A DNA stretch of 26,322 nt from Candidatus Njordarchaeota archaeon (GCA_029856055.1 JAHQWF010000049.1:1-26322), one strand, 5' to 3'. Counted from the first letter of the stretch, positions 15,524 through 23,570 are shown. The notes: a model not told the origin generated them from the letters alone. Made by a program: numbers and translations.

Positions 15524-15847
15524 TTATTCTCCAGCCCTCCTAACTACCTGAACCACGACAAACTTAACCGTTTTAGCTAATGGTCTAGTCTCCATTATTT
15601 TAACAATATCACCCTCTCTAGCGTCAAGGCAAGGTGGGTTATGAGCCTTTATCTTAGAGCTTCTTTTCTCATATCTCTTATACTTCTTATCTCTCCACAA
15701 GTAATCAATTTTAACAACAACAGTTTTCTGCATCCTGTCCGAAACAACTACACCTTCAAGCATCCTTCCATGAACCCTGATTTTCCCGTGGTACGGGCAT
15801 TTTGGATCATCACATTTCTTCGGTGGTTCTGGGAATAGTCCAGCCAT
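15524..15847 (-). CDS. rps17: Ribosomal protein uS17
   Basis: A small-subunit protein binding 16S rRNA. The 107 residues have an archaeal N-terminal extension with CDDPKCPYHG (12-21), which carries two cysteines, then the OB-fold core VRVHGRMLEGVVVSDRM-like with QKTVVVKIDYLW, and KIKAHNPPCLDAREGDIVKIMETRPL. It follows Rpp29 by about six bases. Confidence 0.96.
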   Translation of the reverse strand: MAGLFPEPPKKCDDPKCPYHGKIRVHGRMLEGVVVSDRMQKTVVVKIDYLWRDKKYKRYEKRSSKIKAHNPPCLDAREGDIVKIMETRPLAKTVKFVVVQVVRRAGE

Positions 15848-15853
15848 CTCAAT

Positions 15854-16141
15854 CTAACCTCTTAACATTTTCTTTAATCTCCTAAATCGATTAACTAAAA
15901 CACTACCATCTAGGATTATTTTAGTTTTAGCATCATAATATAATTCAAAAATACATATTTTTTTCGGAATAAATATTCTCTTACCATTATCAAGCTCTAT
16001 CTCGAGCATATTACGGGTTTCGAAAGCAATGTATCCCTCCTTACCTATCAGAGATGGATCTTTTGAGTCAATAATCTTAATTCTTTTTCCAAGCAGGTTA
16101 CCGAAAAGTCTCTTGGGAATAGACATGTTATATTTCCCCAT
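15854..16141 (-). CDS. rnp1: RNase P protein component Rpp29 (Pop4)
   Basis: A 95-residue protein that binds the RNase P RNA specificity domain with Rpp21 and helps pre-tRNA cleavage. The Sm-like beta-barrel is visible in LLGKRIKIIDSKDPSLIGKEGYIAFETRNMLEIELDNGKRIFIPKKICIFEL. Its location between uL29 and uS17 is the standard archaeal position of rnp1. The start overlaps uL29 by 14 bases; an internal ATG (residue 6) is also possible. Its RNA partner is encoded at the left end of this window. Confidence 0.9.
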   Translation of the reverse strand: MGKYNMSIPKRLFGNLLGKRIKIIDSKDPSLIGKEGYIAFETRNMLEIELDNGKRIFIPKKICIFELYYDAKTKIILDGSVLVNRFRRLKKMLRG

Positions 16142-16325
16142 ACTCCCGCATTATAGTGAGTATCCTAGCAATATCTCTCTTAATATGCTTGATCTTACCA
16201 GTTTCCTTCAGAGCTCCTCTCTCCTTCCTAGTAATCATCCTCATTAGAGCTGTTCTGAGTTTCTCTAACTCTCCCCTCCTTTGTTCTGGGGTCATTTTCC
16301 TAATATCCTCTGGTTTCAAAGGCAT
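16128..16325 (-). CDS. rpl29: Ribosomal protein uL29
   Basis: A two-helix protein near the peptide exit tunnel. The 65 residues read as the archaeal uL29 pattern: PEDIRKMTPEQRRGELEKLRTALMR, then KHIKRDIARILTIMRE. It starts at ATG 16325, two bases after uS3. Confidence 0.95.
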   Translation of the reverse strand: MPLKPEDIRKMTPEQRRGELEKLRTALMRMITRKERGALKETGKIKHIKRDIARILTIMREYGEI

Positions 16326-16327
16326 AT

Positions 16328-17053
16328 CTATTCTACCTCCTCACCAGCTATCTCCATTTTTTCTAGAACTCTCTTATTTTCCTCCTCTATCTGTTGCTTA
16401 AATCTCTCTAAATCCCCAGCAACTTCTTCAAGATACTTGACATTAACCTTATCAGGTAACTTAATATCGGGCCTAACTATCCTTACTTGAACACCGATAA
16501 CCCCGGTTTTAACGAGTACACTAGCTTTACCTACATCCACGTATGTTTCCCCAGGATGCCCTGAATGAATTAGGGTGCCCATAGTGAATCTATATCTCTT
16601 TGACCGCCTTTTCTGCAGCTTTCCTCTAATTCTTATCTCTACACCTATTGCTCCATTACTCATAGCTCTTTGCATATAACTATATGCTGCACGTCTAATA
16701 GAGGTTCCTCTACCTATAGCTCTAGCTATTTCTTCAGCCATCAATTGAGCATTTAGCTCCCTATTCTCAACTGGATGAACCTCAAGCTTCACATTTATTC
16801 CTAACCCCTTATTTAGCTTTTCCATTATCTCTTTAGATTTCCTGCCGCCTCTACCAACGACCATACCAGGGTTCTTAGCATAAACTATAACTTTCTGGTA
16901 ACCAAGTGAAGTGGGGAGAAGATCCAGAGTATAATAACCAGCTAACGGCGGTAACTCCTTCTTAAGAAATTCATGTATTTGCCATTTAAGTATTAAATGC
17001 CTCAAAATTCTTTTATGAAAAGGTCCAGTCGGGACGTTTCCACTACTACTCAT
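16328..17053 (-). CDS. rps3: Ribosomal protein uS3
   Basis: A small-subunit protein at the mRNA entry channel. The 241 residues show the KH type II domain with VIVYAKNPGMVVGRGGRKSKEIMEKL (near 55-80) and the C-terminal domain with AIGVEIRIRGKLQKRRSKRYRF, GTLIHSGHPGETYVDVGKASV and GVIGVQVRIVRPD. A mildly acidic tail (last 30 residues) is not part of the duplicated repeat. The ATG overlaps the uL22 stop by four bases. Confidence 0.97.
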   Translation of the reverse strand: MSSSGNVPTGPFHKRILRHLILKWQIHEFLKKELPPLAGYYTLDLLPTSLGYQKVIVYAKNPGMVVGRGGRKSKEIMEKLNKGLGINVKLEVHPVENRELNAQLMAEEIARAIGRGTSIRRAAYSYMQRAMSNGAIGVEIRIRGKLQKRRSKRYRFTMGTLIHSGHPGETYVDVGKASVLVKTGVIGVQVRIVRPDIKLPDKVNVKYLEEVAGDLERFKQQIEEENKRVLEKMEIAGEEVE

Positions 17054-17712
17054 TCTTCTTCACCTTCTTCCTCTGTTTCCTCTATCTCGGCTTCCTCTAC
17101 CTCTTCTTCAGCCTCTTCCTCGATTTCTTCCTCGGCCTCCTCGACTCCCTCTTCCTCAATCTCCTCCTCTCCTTCTTCAATTTCCTCTGTCGGTGTTACT
17201 TCCTCTGTTATCTCTTCGGGAACCTCCATGACAACTACTTCTAGGTTTGTTCCTCTCTTCACTTTCCATCCTCTCAGTATTCCCGGACCTCTCCGATCAG
17301 GCCTCCTTCTTAGTATCCTGCTCTTATGAGCCGCAACTAATAGTATCTTTAGCCGCTTGTCATCTAATCCCTTATTCCTAGCATTGTTTAGAGCATTCTC
17401 TAATACGCTCAATATGTATTTGGCTGCCTTATATGGAAATCGTCCAGCTGGCCACTTCCAGTAATAACTATTCTTTCTATGAGCAACATTACCCTTGAAT
17501 CTCTTAAACGGAACATAATCTTTCTGCTCCATGACAGCTTTTAAATAATCTATTGCTTCATGGAGATACATACCCTTCTCCATAATAGCATTACAGATCT
17601 CTCTAGCATGCTTCCACTTTATTGGTAGCTCGTATCCCTTAGCCAGAGCTATTCTCGTGAGATCAGGTAGCTCATGGATTGGAAATGAGTATCCTGAACG
17701 CCCTTTACCCAT
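17050..17712 (-). CDS. rpl22: Ribosomal protein uL22 with long acidic C-terminal tail
   Basis: A large-subunit protein lining the exit tunnel. The core (residues 1-155) has ALAKGYELPIKWKHAREICNAIMEKGMYLHEAIDYL, then AGRFPYKAAKYILSVLENALNNA and RPDRRGPGILRGWKVKRGTNLEVVV. The ATG at 17712 is preferred over a GTG at 17721 because GGTGA lies six bases before it; this gives 220 residues. The last 55 or so residues are Glu-rich; the final 40 are the same as in uL24. uL22 is the first gene of this ribosomal segment. The usual upstream genes (uS19, uL2, uL23) are not adjacent; a geranylgeranyl reductase gene lies there instead. Confidence 0.95.
   Translation of the reverse strand: MGKGRSGYSFPIHELPDLTRIALAKGYELPIKWKHAREICNAIMEKGMYLHEAIDYLKAVMEQKDYVPFKRFKGNVAHRKNSYYWKWPAGRFPYKAAKYILSVLENALNNARNKGLDDKRLKILLVAAHKSRILRRRPDRRGPGILRGWKVKRGTNLEVVVMEVPEEITEEVTPTEEIEEGEEEIEEEGVEEAEEEIEEEAEEEVEEAEIEETEEEGEEE
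17051..17170 (-). repeat. Acidic-tail repeat, copy in uL22
   Basis: This is the partner of 14563-14682, in direct orientation and 118/120 identical. It encodes the Glu-rich end of uL22 and includes the ATGA junction that starts uS3. Identity stops abruptly at 17170, where the two proteins' upstream acidic stretches differ. Confidence 0.93.
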
Positions 17713-17757
17713 AATTTTCACCGGAATGGCTAAACATATTATGTCTTTCCAAAGTTG

Positions 17758-17785
17758 AATAATATATTTAATTGTTATTTATATC
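17758..17785 (-). promoter_or_regulatory. Candidate promoter of the ribosomal operon
   Basis: The 80-base gap before uL22 carries minus-strand TATA-like sequence (ATATAAATAACAATTAAATATATT). It lies 45-70 bases before the uL22 ATG, consistent with a promoter for a separate operon that begins at uL22. Confidence 0.45.
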
Positions 17786-17793
17786 GAATTCAA

Positions 17794-18924
17794 CTATCTT
17801 AACCTGCTTAAGACTCCTTCAAGCTGGAAATCAAAATCTGTTTTAAAATTATTTAAAATATTACTAGGTATAAATCTAGCTAATGTGTCTATCCCGACAT
17901 GCGTAAGAGCATTGTAGGTCTTTCTAATCAAGTACATAGCCTGAAAATTAGAACCAAAGAATTTCTTCCATGCTACTTGATAAGTTTTGAGAGGGGTACC
18001 CTTATTCAAGTAACTCTCAATAATCTTGGACAGAACTATAGCGCTTAAGCTACCAAATATCACGCCACCCCCTGTAGTTGGCTTGACTTGACCAGCTGCA
18101 TCGCCTACAGCTACTATTTTACCCCAAACAAATCTCTTTAAGGGACCATTACTAACAACAAGCCCTCCAAATCTGCGTATCTCCCTTATATCCTTAAGGA
18201 ATTTTCTAGCGAGAGAACTAGCTATATTTCTTAGTAAACCTGAATAACTCATGGAAGCCGAACCCACCCTCCATATCTCGCAACTCTCATCCAATGGAAC
18301 TATCCAAGAGAAGAAGTCAGGGACGTTGAAATAAAGGAGTACTGTAGATGAGTTAAGTAATCCACTTCTATCTCTAGCTCTAACATCCATCTGGAAAGCT
18401 GGTAACAAACCTCTGAGATCAACTCCAGGCAGATACCTGATTAATTTTCGTCCAGCCCCCTCCGCATCAACAATAACACTAAATCTTTTTCTAAATTTTC
18501 CACTATTTCTCTTAATAGCTATTAAATCCCCATTAACAGATATCTCTCTAACAATTGTTGAAATGTGCGCTTGGACACCACCATCAATAGCTTTCTCAGC
18601 GATTAACCTCTCAGATGCCTCCCTATCTAATACAACAGCAATCGGCTCATCAAGATTAACAGGAAATATCTTCCCTCTATATGTCACGAATAATGCTGAA
18701 CTAATCCCAGGATTAAGGATTATTCCTTCTTTCCTGAATAGATCATAAAGTCCGATTCTTTGGAGACCAGAAATACTAATTAATCCAGTGCAGTGCGGAG
18801 GATAACCAAATTTATCATGCTCCTCAAATAAAGTAACTTGGATTCCTTTCCTAGCGAGGAGCCAGGATGTAAATGAACCGATGAATCCACCGCCAACTAC
18901 TGCTACTTCATGCAATTGAATCAC
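17794..18924 (-). CDS. Geranylgeranyl reductase family flavoprotein
   Basis: A 376-residue FAD-dependent oxidoreductase of the family that saturates the isoprenoid chains of archaeal membrane lipids. The N-terminal Rossmann motif is VVGGGFIGSFTSWLLARKG (10-28, GGGFIG). PPHCTGLIS (42-50) carries the cysteine-containing conserved loop of this family. LDREASERLI near 108 is also typical. GDAAGQVKPTTGGG (274-287) is the second FAD motif. The start is GTG 18924; no ATG lies upstream. It forms its own minus-strand unit with an AT-rich upstream region. Another substrate within the family cannot be excluded. Confidence 0.9.
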   Translation of the reverse strand: MIQLHEVAVVGGGFIGSFTSWLLARKGIQVTLFEEHDKFGYPPHCTGLISISGLQRIGLYDLFRKEGIILNPGISSALFVTYRGKIFPVNLDEPIAVVLDREASERLIAEKAIDGGVQAHISTIVREISVNGDLIAIKRNSGKFRKRFSVIVDAEGAGRKLIRYLPGVDLRGLLPAFQMDVRARDRSGLLNSSTVLLYFNVPDFFSWIVPLDESCEIWRVGSASMSYSGLLRNIASSLARKFLKDIREIRRFGGLVVSNGPLKRFVWGKIVAVGDAAGQVKPTTGGGVIFGSLSAIVLSKIIESYLNKGTPLKTYQVAWKKFFGSNFQAMYLIRKTYNALTHVGIDTLARFIPSNILNNFKTDFDFQLEGVLSRLR

Positions 18925-19001
18925 TTTAAAATATAGTTAATTCTAGTAATTAATAATTAGGAGTGCTTAGGTCATATAGCTTGTCATAGTTGCTGAGTTT
19001 G

Positions 19002-19754
19002 ATGAGCGAGCCCAATGAATTACTTCTAAAGGACATAATTAAGTTTTGTCAAATAGATCTCAGTGATGTTGATCCAGAAAAAGGAATAGAGATAATCAAT
19101 AAACTTAATTCATTTCTATCCAAAATCGAAATTGAGTTAACTAAGGGTTATAAAGTTACATTAAAGCAACTAAAGAACTGTTTAAGGCTTTTTAGTCCGG
19201 ATCTACGCGGCATAGACTGTATTGTCTTTATGCATAATCTCAGGTCAGAGAAATGCATCAAAGCCTTCAAGATGCAGAAGCCGTGTGATGTTATAGAGAC
19301 TTTTGGGGAGTTATTCTTAAACATTAGTGACTTAAAGAAAGAAGGAAACATACAGGAGATAATAATTGGTATTAAACAGAAATTGTGGGCTCAAGCAGAT
19401 AAGTTAGAGGAAGAGATAGCTTACTTAGAGAAACTAGGAGGTATTGGTGGGGAAATGGGTATGCTGGTTAGTGGCGCTATAGAGGAGTTAACTATGGAGC
19501 TCGATGAGATAGATGAAAGAATTATGGAGCTTGATGCCCTAGAGGAGTTGTTTAAGAGTAAGCTGAAGATAACTGACAAATACATAATAGTCGAGAAAGA
19601 GGGGTTGAAGGGATTGGTTTTCATGGATAAATACTTATTGCTCATAATAAACATTAAGAAATTGGAGGAAATCATAATGAATCAGATCTGTGAGAAAAAT
19701 TTAACTGGTATGCATAATGAATTAAAGGATTTATTCGGAGCACAGATCGAATAA
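19002..19754 (+). CDS. Orphan helical protein with a central coiled coil
   Basis: I do not recognise this 250-residue protein (ATG 19002; a TTG at 18990 would add four residues). Residues 1-60 are acidic and helical. Residues about 58-100 hold several cysteines, in LKNCLRLF, GIDCIVF, SEKCIKAF and KPCDVIE. A long charged coiled coil spans about 120-190 (KLEEEIAYLEKL..., then ELTMELDEIDERIMELDALEELF). The C-terminus (195-245) contains KYIIVEKEGLKGLVFMDKYLLLIINIKKLEE, which suggests a small alpha/beta element. No signal peptide or membrane helix is clear. It overlaps the convergent GIY-YIG gene by 24 bases. Function unknown. Confidence 0.75.
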   Translation: MSEPNELLLKDIIKFCQIDLSDVDPEKGIEIINKLNSFLSKIEIELTKGYKVTLKQLKNCLRLFSPDLRGIDCIVFMHNLRSEKCIKAFKMQKPCDVIETFGELFLNISDLKKEGNIQEIIIGIKQKLWAQADKLEEEIAYLEKLGGIGGEMGMLVSGAIEELTMELDEIDERIMELDALEELFKSKLKITDKYIIVEKEGLKGLVFMDKYLLLIINIKKLEEIIMNQICEKNLTGMHNELKDLFGAQIE

Positions 19755-20249
19755 TTCTTCTGCACTAACAACAAGATAGCCTAAACCCAAACTATCCAAA
19801 ACACTAATCATCTTATCGAAACTGTTAATAGTAAATAGATGGGAGAAACAATCGCAATCCATGGATCCAAATTTATGTATAGGGGCTTTAAAACCATTTT
19901 CAGCAAGCTTTTTAGAGATAAGGCACTCCAACTTGCTATTTGATGGAATAACAATAGCTGATATTAAGCGGAATTCTTCGCGAAGAGTTAAGTAATCGAT
20001 GTGCCACCAAACTTTCTTTCTACGCCTAATATGCCTACATAATCTAGAGCGAATCCCACCAGGTCCTAGCGCTGACCCAACATACACATATTTACCTGCT
20101 GGTACATCTTTTCTGCCTAGGGAACCTATCTCCACGCTCTTTAAATCTTTTTCTATGGAGAAAACAAGTATGTATGATCCTTTCACTCTTAGCTCGATAC
20201 TGTGCACGGCTAAATCAACCAAAGAACTTATTTTCGAGAATACATCCAA
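19731..20249 (-). CDS. GIY-YIG (Uri/DUF123) family nuclease-like protein
   Basis: A 172-residue protein of the archaeal DUF123 branch of the GIY-YIG fold. It has GSYILVFSIE (24-33) as the GIY-like strand and GKYVYVGSALGPGGIRSRLCRH (52-73) as the YIG-like strand with the following conserved helix and arginine. KVWWHIDYL (79-87) is typical of this family, and FGSMDCDCFSHLF near the C-terminus is also characteristic. The biochemical role is not established to my knowledge; nuclease activity is inferred from the fold. The start shown is TTG 20249; a GTG at residue 15 (VHSIEL) is an alternative, closer to the usual family N-terminus. Confidence 0.8.
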   Translation of the reverse strand: MDVFSKISSLVDLAVHSIELRVKGSYILVFSIEKDLKSVEIGSLGRKDVPAGKYVYVGSALGPGGIRSRLCRHIRRRKKVWWHIDYLTLREEFRLISAIVIPSNSKLECLISKKLAENGFKAPIHKFGSMDCDCFSHLFTINSFDKMISVLDSLGLGYLVVSAEELFDLCSE

Positions 20250-20291
20250 TTATTTTTAGTAATATAATGATATAGATGAGTGCAAAAAGGA

Positions 20292-21155
20292 ATGAAAATA
20301 ATTACGGTTGCCTCAGAGAGCTTAGGGACACGAAGCATGGCAACTTACGTAGAAACAAAAGATACGAGGATTTTCATCGATCCAGGCGTGGATCTTGCGA
20401 AGAAGAGGTATGGGTTACCGCCACACCCTATAGAGGAGAGTAGGAAAGAGCAACATTGGAAGGAGATACTTAGGAGAGTGAATAAATCTGAAGTCATTGT
20501 AATTACTCACTATCACTATGATCACTTTAACCTATTCAGGGACTTAGAGGCTTATACCGATAAGATATTGTTAATAAAAAATCCCTATGAAAACATTAAT
20601 AGAAGCCAGAGAAATAGGGCTAAGGAATTCTTAAGCAAAGTTAAGGAATATGCCAGCGAGATTATTCACGCGGATAATAGAGAGTTCTTTGTGGGTGAAA
20701 CAAGAATACTTTTCTCAAAACCAGTTTTCCATGGAAACAATAGCAAACTAGGGTATGTCATAGAGGTATTGATTGATGACGGGGAAGAGAGATTCGTGTT
20801 TACAAGCGATGTGCAGGGACCGATTAACGATAATCAATTAAGTTTCATCATAGAGAATGAGCCAAACATAGTTTATCTAGACGGGCCGATAACATATATC
20901 TATCATAACGAAAGTGAAGCTAGAGGATATCTAGAGAAAGTGTTCGGTAACATAAGGAGAATACTTCAGCTAGAATCTCTGGAGCTATTAATAATAGATC
21001 ACCACTTACTAAGAGACTTAAACTGGAGCAAGATAATATCTAGGTACCTGAAACAGGAGCATAAAGGGAAGATATTGACTGTCGCAGAGTTCACTGGGAA
21101 ACCAATAGATCTGCTTGAGGCTAAAAGAGCTGAGTTATGGGCGAATAAAAAATAG
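20292..21155 (+). CDS. UPF0282 metallo-beta-lactamase-fold hydrolase
   Basis: A 287-residue member of the MBL superfamily, COG2248/UPF0282 group. The metal-binding motif THYHYDHFN (HxHxDH) sits about 65 residues in, and further conserved positions include KPVFHGNNSKLGYVIE, FTSDVQGPI and LLIIDHHLLRDL. The N-terminus MKIITVASESLGTRSMATYVET is typical of the family, so the ATG at 20292 is preferred over the GTG at 20280. Substrate unknown; related folds cut RNA, thioesters or phosphodiesters. It is divergent from the GIY-YIG gene with only about 40 bases between, so their promoters overlap (TATA-like AATATAATGATATAG near 20262-20275). Confidence 0.85.
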   Translation: MKIITVASESLGTRSMATYVETKDTRIFIDPGVDLAKKRYGLPPHPIEESRKEQHWKEILRRVNKSEVIVITHYHYDHFNLFRDLEAYTDKILLIKNPYENINRSQRNRAKEFLSKVKEYASEIIHADNREFFVGETRILFSKPVFHGNNSKLGYVIEVLIDDGEERFVFTSDVQGPINDNQLSFIIENEPNIVYLDGPITYIYHNESEARGYLEKVFGNIRRILQLESLELLIIDHHLLRDLNWSKIISRYLKQEHKGKILTVAEFTGKPIDLLEAKRAELWANKK

Positions 21156-21164
21156 CTTAATACG

Positions 21165-21215
21165 AATTTTTTAAAAAGCACATAACATAAAATCTTAACG
21201 AACACTATGTTCTAT
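21165..21215 (+). promoter_or_regulatory. Candidate promoter for the ferredoxin-AOR operon
   Basis: The 81-base gap upstream of the ferredoxin gene is AT-rich, with TTTTTTAAAAAG near 21167-21178 and CATAACATAAAATC near 21180-21194. Either could serve as TATA box. GGTGA lies five bases before the ferredoxin ATG at 21237. Confidence 0.35.
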
Positions 21216-21236
21216 AATTTTTAATCCGGTGACCCT

Positions 21237-21656
21237 ATGAAACATATTTGGGTTGACGCTACCCGATGCTCAGGATGTAAGATCTGTGAACAAGTCTGCG
21301 CAAAAACACATTATAACGTCCAGAATCCATCAAAAACCGCGCTGAAAATAAATACCGTGTTCACAAGCGAGAAAATATGGCATACACACACAGTATGCCA
21401 GCAGTGCGGTCCAGACGCGCCATGCATTAAATCATGTCCAACTGGAGCGCTCTACTGGAAGAAAGATGCGAAGATACCTCATCTAGCAATAGATCTAAAC
21501 AAGTGTGAAAGCCATTTTGTCTGCGTCTCTGTATGTCCTTATAACGCTATTTACCGCCACCCAGCGCTATCTAACCCAGTGTTCTGTGATCTCTGTGACG
21601 GTGACCCTCAATGCATGAGATGGTGTCCGATGGGGGCTATTAGATTGGTTGAGTAG
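21237..21656 (+). CDS. Four-cluster polyferredoxin, electron partner of aldehyde oxidoreductase
   Basis: This 139-residue iron-sulphur protein should pass electrons from the downstream tungsten enzyme. Four cysteine groups are visible: C11/14/17/21, C54/57/63/67, C90/96/100 and C117/120/126/130, in the pattern of DmsB/HycB-like electron-transfer subunits. The third group has His93 where the second cysteine is expected (NKCESHFVCVSVCP). That cluster may therefore be 3Fe-4S or His-ligated. There is no signal peptide, so it is cytoplasmic. It is 13 bases upstream of the AOR gene and clearly co-transcribed. The pairing resembles the WOR5-ferredoxin gene pair of Pyrococcus. Confidence 0.9.
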   Translation: MKHIWVDATRCSGCKICEQVCAKTHYNVQNPSKTALKINTVFTSEKIWHTHTVCQQCGPDAPCIKSCPTGALYWKKDAKIPHLAIDLNKCESHFVCVSVCPYNAIYRHPALSNPVFCDLCDGDPQCMRWCPMGAIRLVE

Positions 21657-21663
21657 GAGGTGA
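21656..21663 (+). promoter_or_regulatory. Strong ribosome-binding site for AOR
   Basis: A perfect GGAGGTGA begins on the last base of the ferredoxin stop codon and lies six bases before ATG 21670. A second ATG at 21666 is in another frame and too close. Confidence 0.7.
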
Positions 21664-21669
21664 CGATGT

Positions 21670-23547
21670 ATGAGTGAGGTAAAAGGTGGTTGGGTTGGTA
21701 AGATTTTGAGGGTTGATTTATCCGATGAGAAGATTAGAGAGCAAGAGTTAAGTAAGGAGCTAGCTTACGAGTGGATAGGGGGTAGAGGATGGGCTATAAA
21801 GATTCTATGGGATGAATTAGAACCTGGAACAGATCCGTTAGGACCAGAAAACAAATTAATCATAGCTACCGGGCCACTAACTGGAACTATTGTGCCCAAT
21901 AGCGGTAAAGTCGTTGTCGCGGCTAAATCACCATTAACGGGAGGATATGGTGACGGTAACATTGGTTCTCACCTAGGTCACATGTTGAAGATGAGTGGTT
22001 ATGATGCCGTTATTGTCGAGGGTAGAGCTAAGAAACCAGTTTATCTATGGATTACGCCAAATGGAGTAGAGATAAAGGATGCTTCTCACTTATGGGGATT
22101 ATCTACATTCGAGACAGAAATCGCTTTAAGGAGGGATCATGGAAACGATATAGGTTCTGTAGTTATCGGTCCAGCTGGAGAGAATCTAGTAAAGTTCTCA
22201 GTGGTGATAACTGAGTATGGTAGGGCGGGAGGTAGACCGGGAATCGGAGCGGTATTCGGAGCGAAGAAACTGAAAGCGGTTGTTGCTCATGGCTGGGAAG
22301 ACGTCCCCATAGTTGATATAGATAAGGCATTCTCACTATCGTATGAAGCTAGAAGATTCCTAATGAGTAACTCGATGTATCGAAAGTGGATTGAGCAGGG
22401 TACAATGATGACCATTGAGTGGAGTCAGGAAGCTAGTGTTCTACCAACATATAACTTCACGGAAGGAGTGTTTGATAATTTCATGAATATCGGCGGTGAA
22501 ACAATGGCTAAGGAGTACAAGATGCTCAGAAAGGGATGCTTCTCATGTATGATGCCTTGTGGAAACCTATCAATAGCCAGATTCGGTAAATTCAAGAATA
22601 CTTGGGCTGAGCTTGATTACGAGAATGTCGGTATGCTTGGCTCTGACATCGGAGTAGGCTCAATGGACGAAGTAATTAAGTTGAACAGAATTGCTGACGA
22701 GTTAGGTGCAGACACGATATCTCTAGGCAGTGTCATCGCTTTCGCCATAGAGCTTTATCAGAGAGGAATAATATCGAAGAAGCAAACAGATGGACTAGAG
22801 TTGAGATGGGGGGACGTTGACACAGTCTTAGCTCTGATCGATAAAATCGTTAAGAGGGAGGGATTCGGTAAAATACTTGCGGAGGGGGTTAAGAAGGCTG
22901 CTGAAAGAATTGGTGGAGAGGTGCCAAAATACGCTATTCATGTCAAGGGATTAGAGGTTTCAGCTTATGATTGCCACGCCGCACCAGCTATGGCGTTGTC
23001 GTACGGTACTTCACCAATCGGTGCTCATCACAAGGATGCCTGGGTCATCTCTTGGGAGGTTAAGTATGGTAGAGAGAAAGTAGATATGACGAAGGTTGAG
23101 AAGGTAATCGAGTTCCAGAGGATCAGAGGAGGATTATTTGAGTTCCTAACTGTATGTAGATTACCGTGGATAGAGCTAGGTCTGGATCTAGAGTACTATG
23201 TCAAATTATTCAACGCTATAACGGGCTTGGAGCAATCCTTAGACAACTTCTTCTTCATAGCTGACAAGATATACACCTTAATCAGATCATTCTGGGTAAG
23301 AGAGTTTGGAGGTTGGTCGAGAGAATATGATTATCCACCAAGAAAATGGTTCGAGATACCATTATCAAAAGGACCGCTGGCTGGAATGAAGCTAAGTAAG
23401 GAGATTTATGATAGGTTACTAGACCTATACTATGAGGCTAGAGGATGGGATAAATCAGGTATCCCAAGAAAAAGCACCTTAGAGAAATTCGGTTTACTCG
23501 ACGTCGCAGAAAAATTAGAGAAAGTTGGAGTCAAACTACAAGACTAA
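21670..23547 (+). CDS. aor: Aldehyde:ferredoxin oxidoreductase (tungsten, bis-tungstopterin)
   Basis: A 625-residue enzyme that oxidises aldehydes to carboxylic acids and reduces ferredoxin, using a tungsten-bispterin and one 4Fe-4S cluster. The N-terminal AOR domain reads GGWVGKILRVDLSDEKI... with IGGRGWAIKIL, then GPLTGTIVPNSGK and GAKKLKAVV. Cluster cysteines are C290, C293, C297 (GCFSCMMPCG) and C496 (TVCRLPW), nearly the same spacing as in Pyrococcus AOR. ENVGMLGSDIG near 316-326 and DCHAAPAMALSYGTSPIGAHH near 437-457 are pterin/active-site regions. Full length with no frameshift. It follows its ferredoxin after 13 bases. Substrate class within the AOR/FOR/GAPOR/WOR group cannot be fixed by eye. 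Confidence 0.95.
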   Translation: MSEVKGGWVGKILRVDLSDEKIREQELSKELAYEWIGGRGWAIKILWDELEPGTDPLGPENKLIIATGPLTGTIVPNSGKVVVAAKSPLTGGYGDGNIGSHLGHMLKMSGYDAVIVEGRAKKPVYLWITPNGVEIKDASHLWGLSTFETEIALRRDHGNDIGSVVIGPAGENLVKFSVVITEYGRAGGRPGIGAVFGAKKLKAVVAHGWEDVPIVDIDKAFSLSYEARRFLMSNSMYRKWIEQGTMMTIEWSQEASVLPTYNFTEGVFDNFMNIGGETMAKEYKMLRKGCFSCMMPCGNLSIARFGKFKNTWAELDYENVGMLGSDIGVGSMDEVIKLNRIADELGADTISLGSVIAFAIELYQRGIISKKQTDGLELRWGDVDTVLALIDKIVKREGFGKILAEGVKKAAERIGGEVPKYAIHVKGLEVSAYDCHAAPAMALSYGTSPIGAHHKDAWVISWEVKYGREKVDMTKVEKVIEFQRIRGGLFEFLTVCRLPWIELGLDLEYYVKLFNAITGLEQSLDNFFFIADKIYTLIRSFWVREFGGWSREYDYPPRKWFEIPLSKGPLAGMKLSKEIYDRLLDLYYEARGWDKSGIPRKSTLEKFGLLDVAEKLEKVGVKLQD

Positions 23548-23549
23548 AA

Positions 23550-23570
23550 TTTTTCCTTTATTTTTTTATT
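23550..23570 (+). terminator. Poly-T terminator after AOR
   Basis: Immediately after the AOR stop the plus strand reads TTTTTCCTTTATTTTTTTATT, a T-rich run of the kind that ends archaeal transcription. It overlaps the last codons of the convergent peroxiredoxin gene. Confidence 0.55.
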
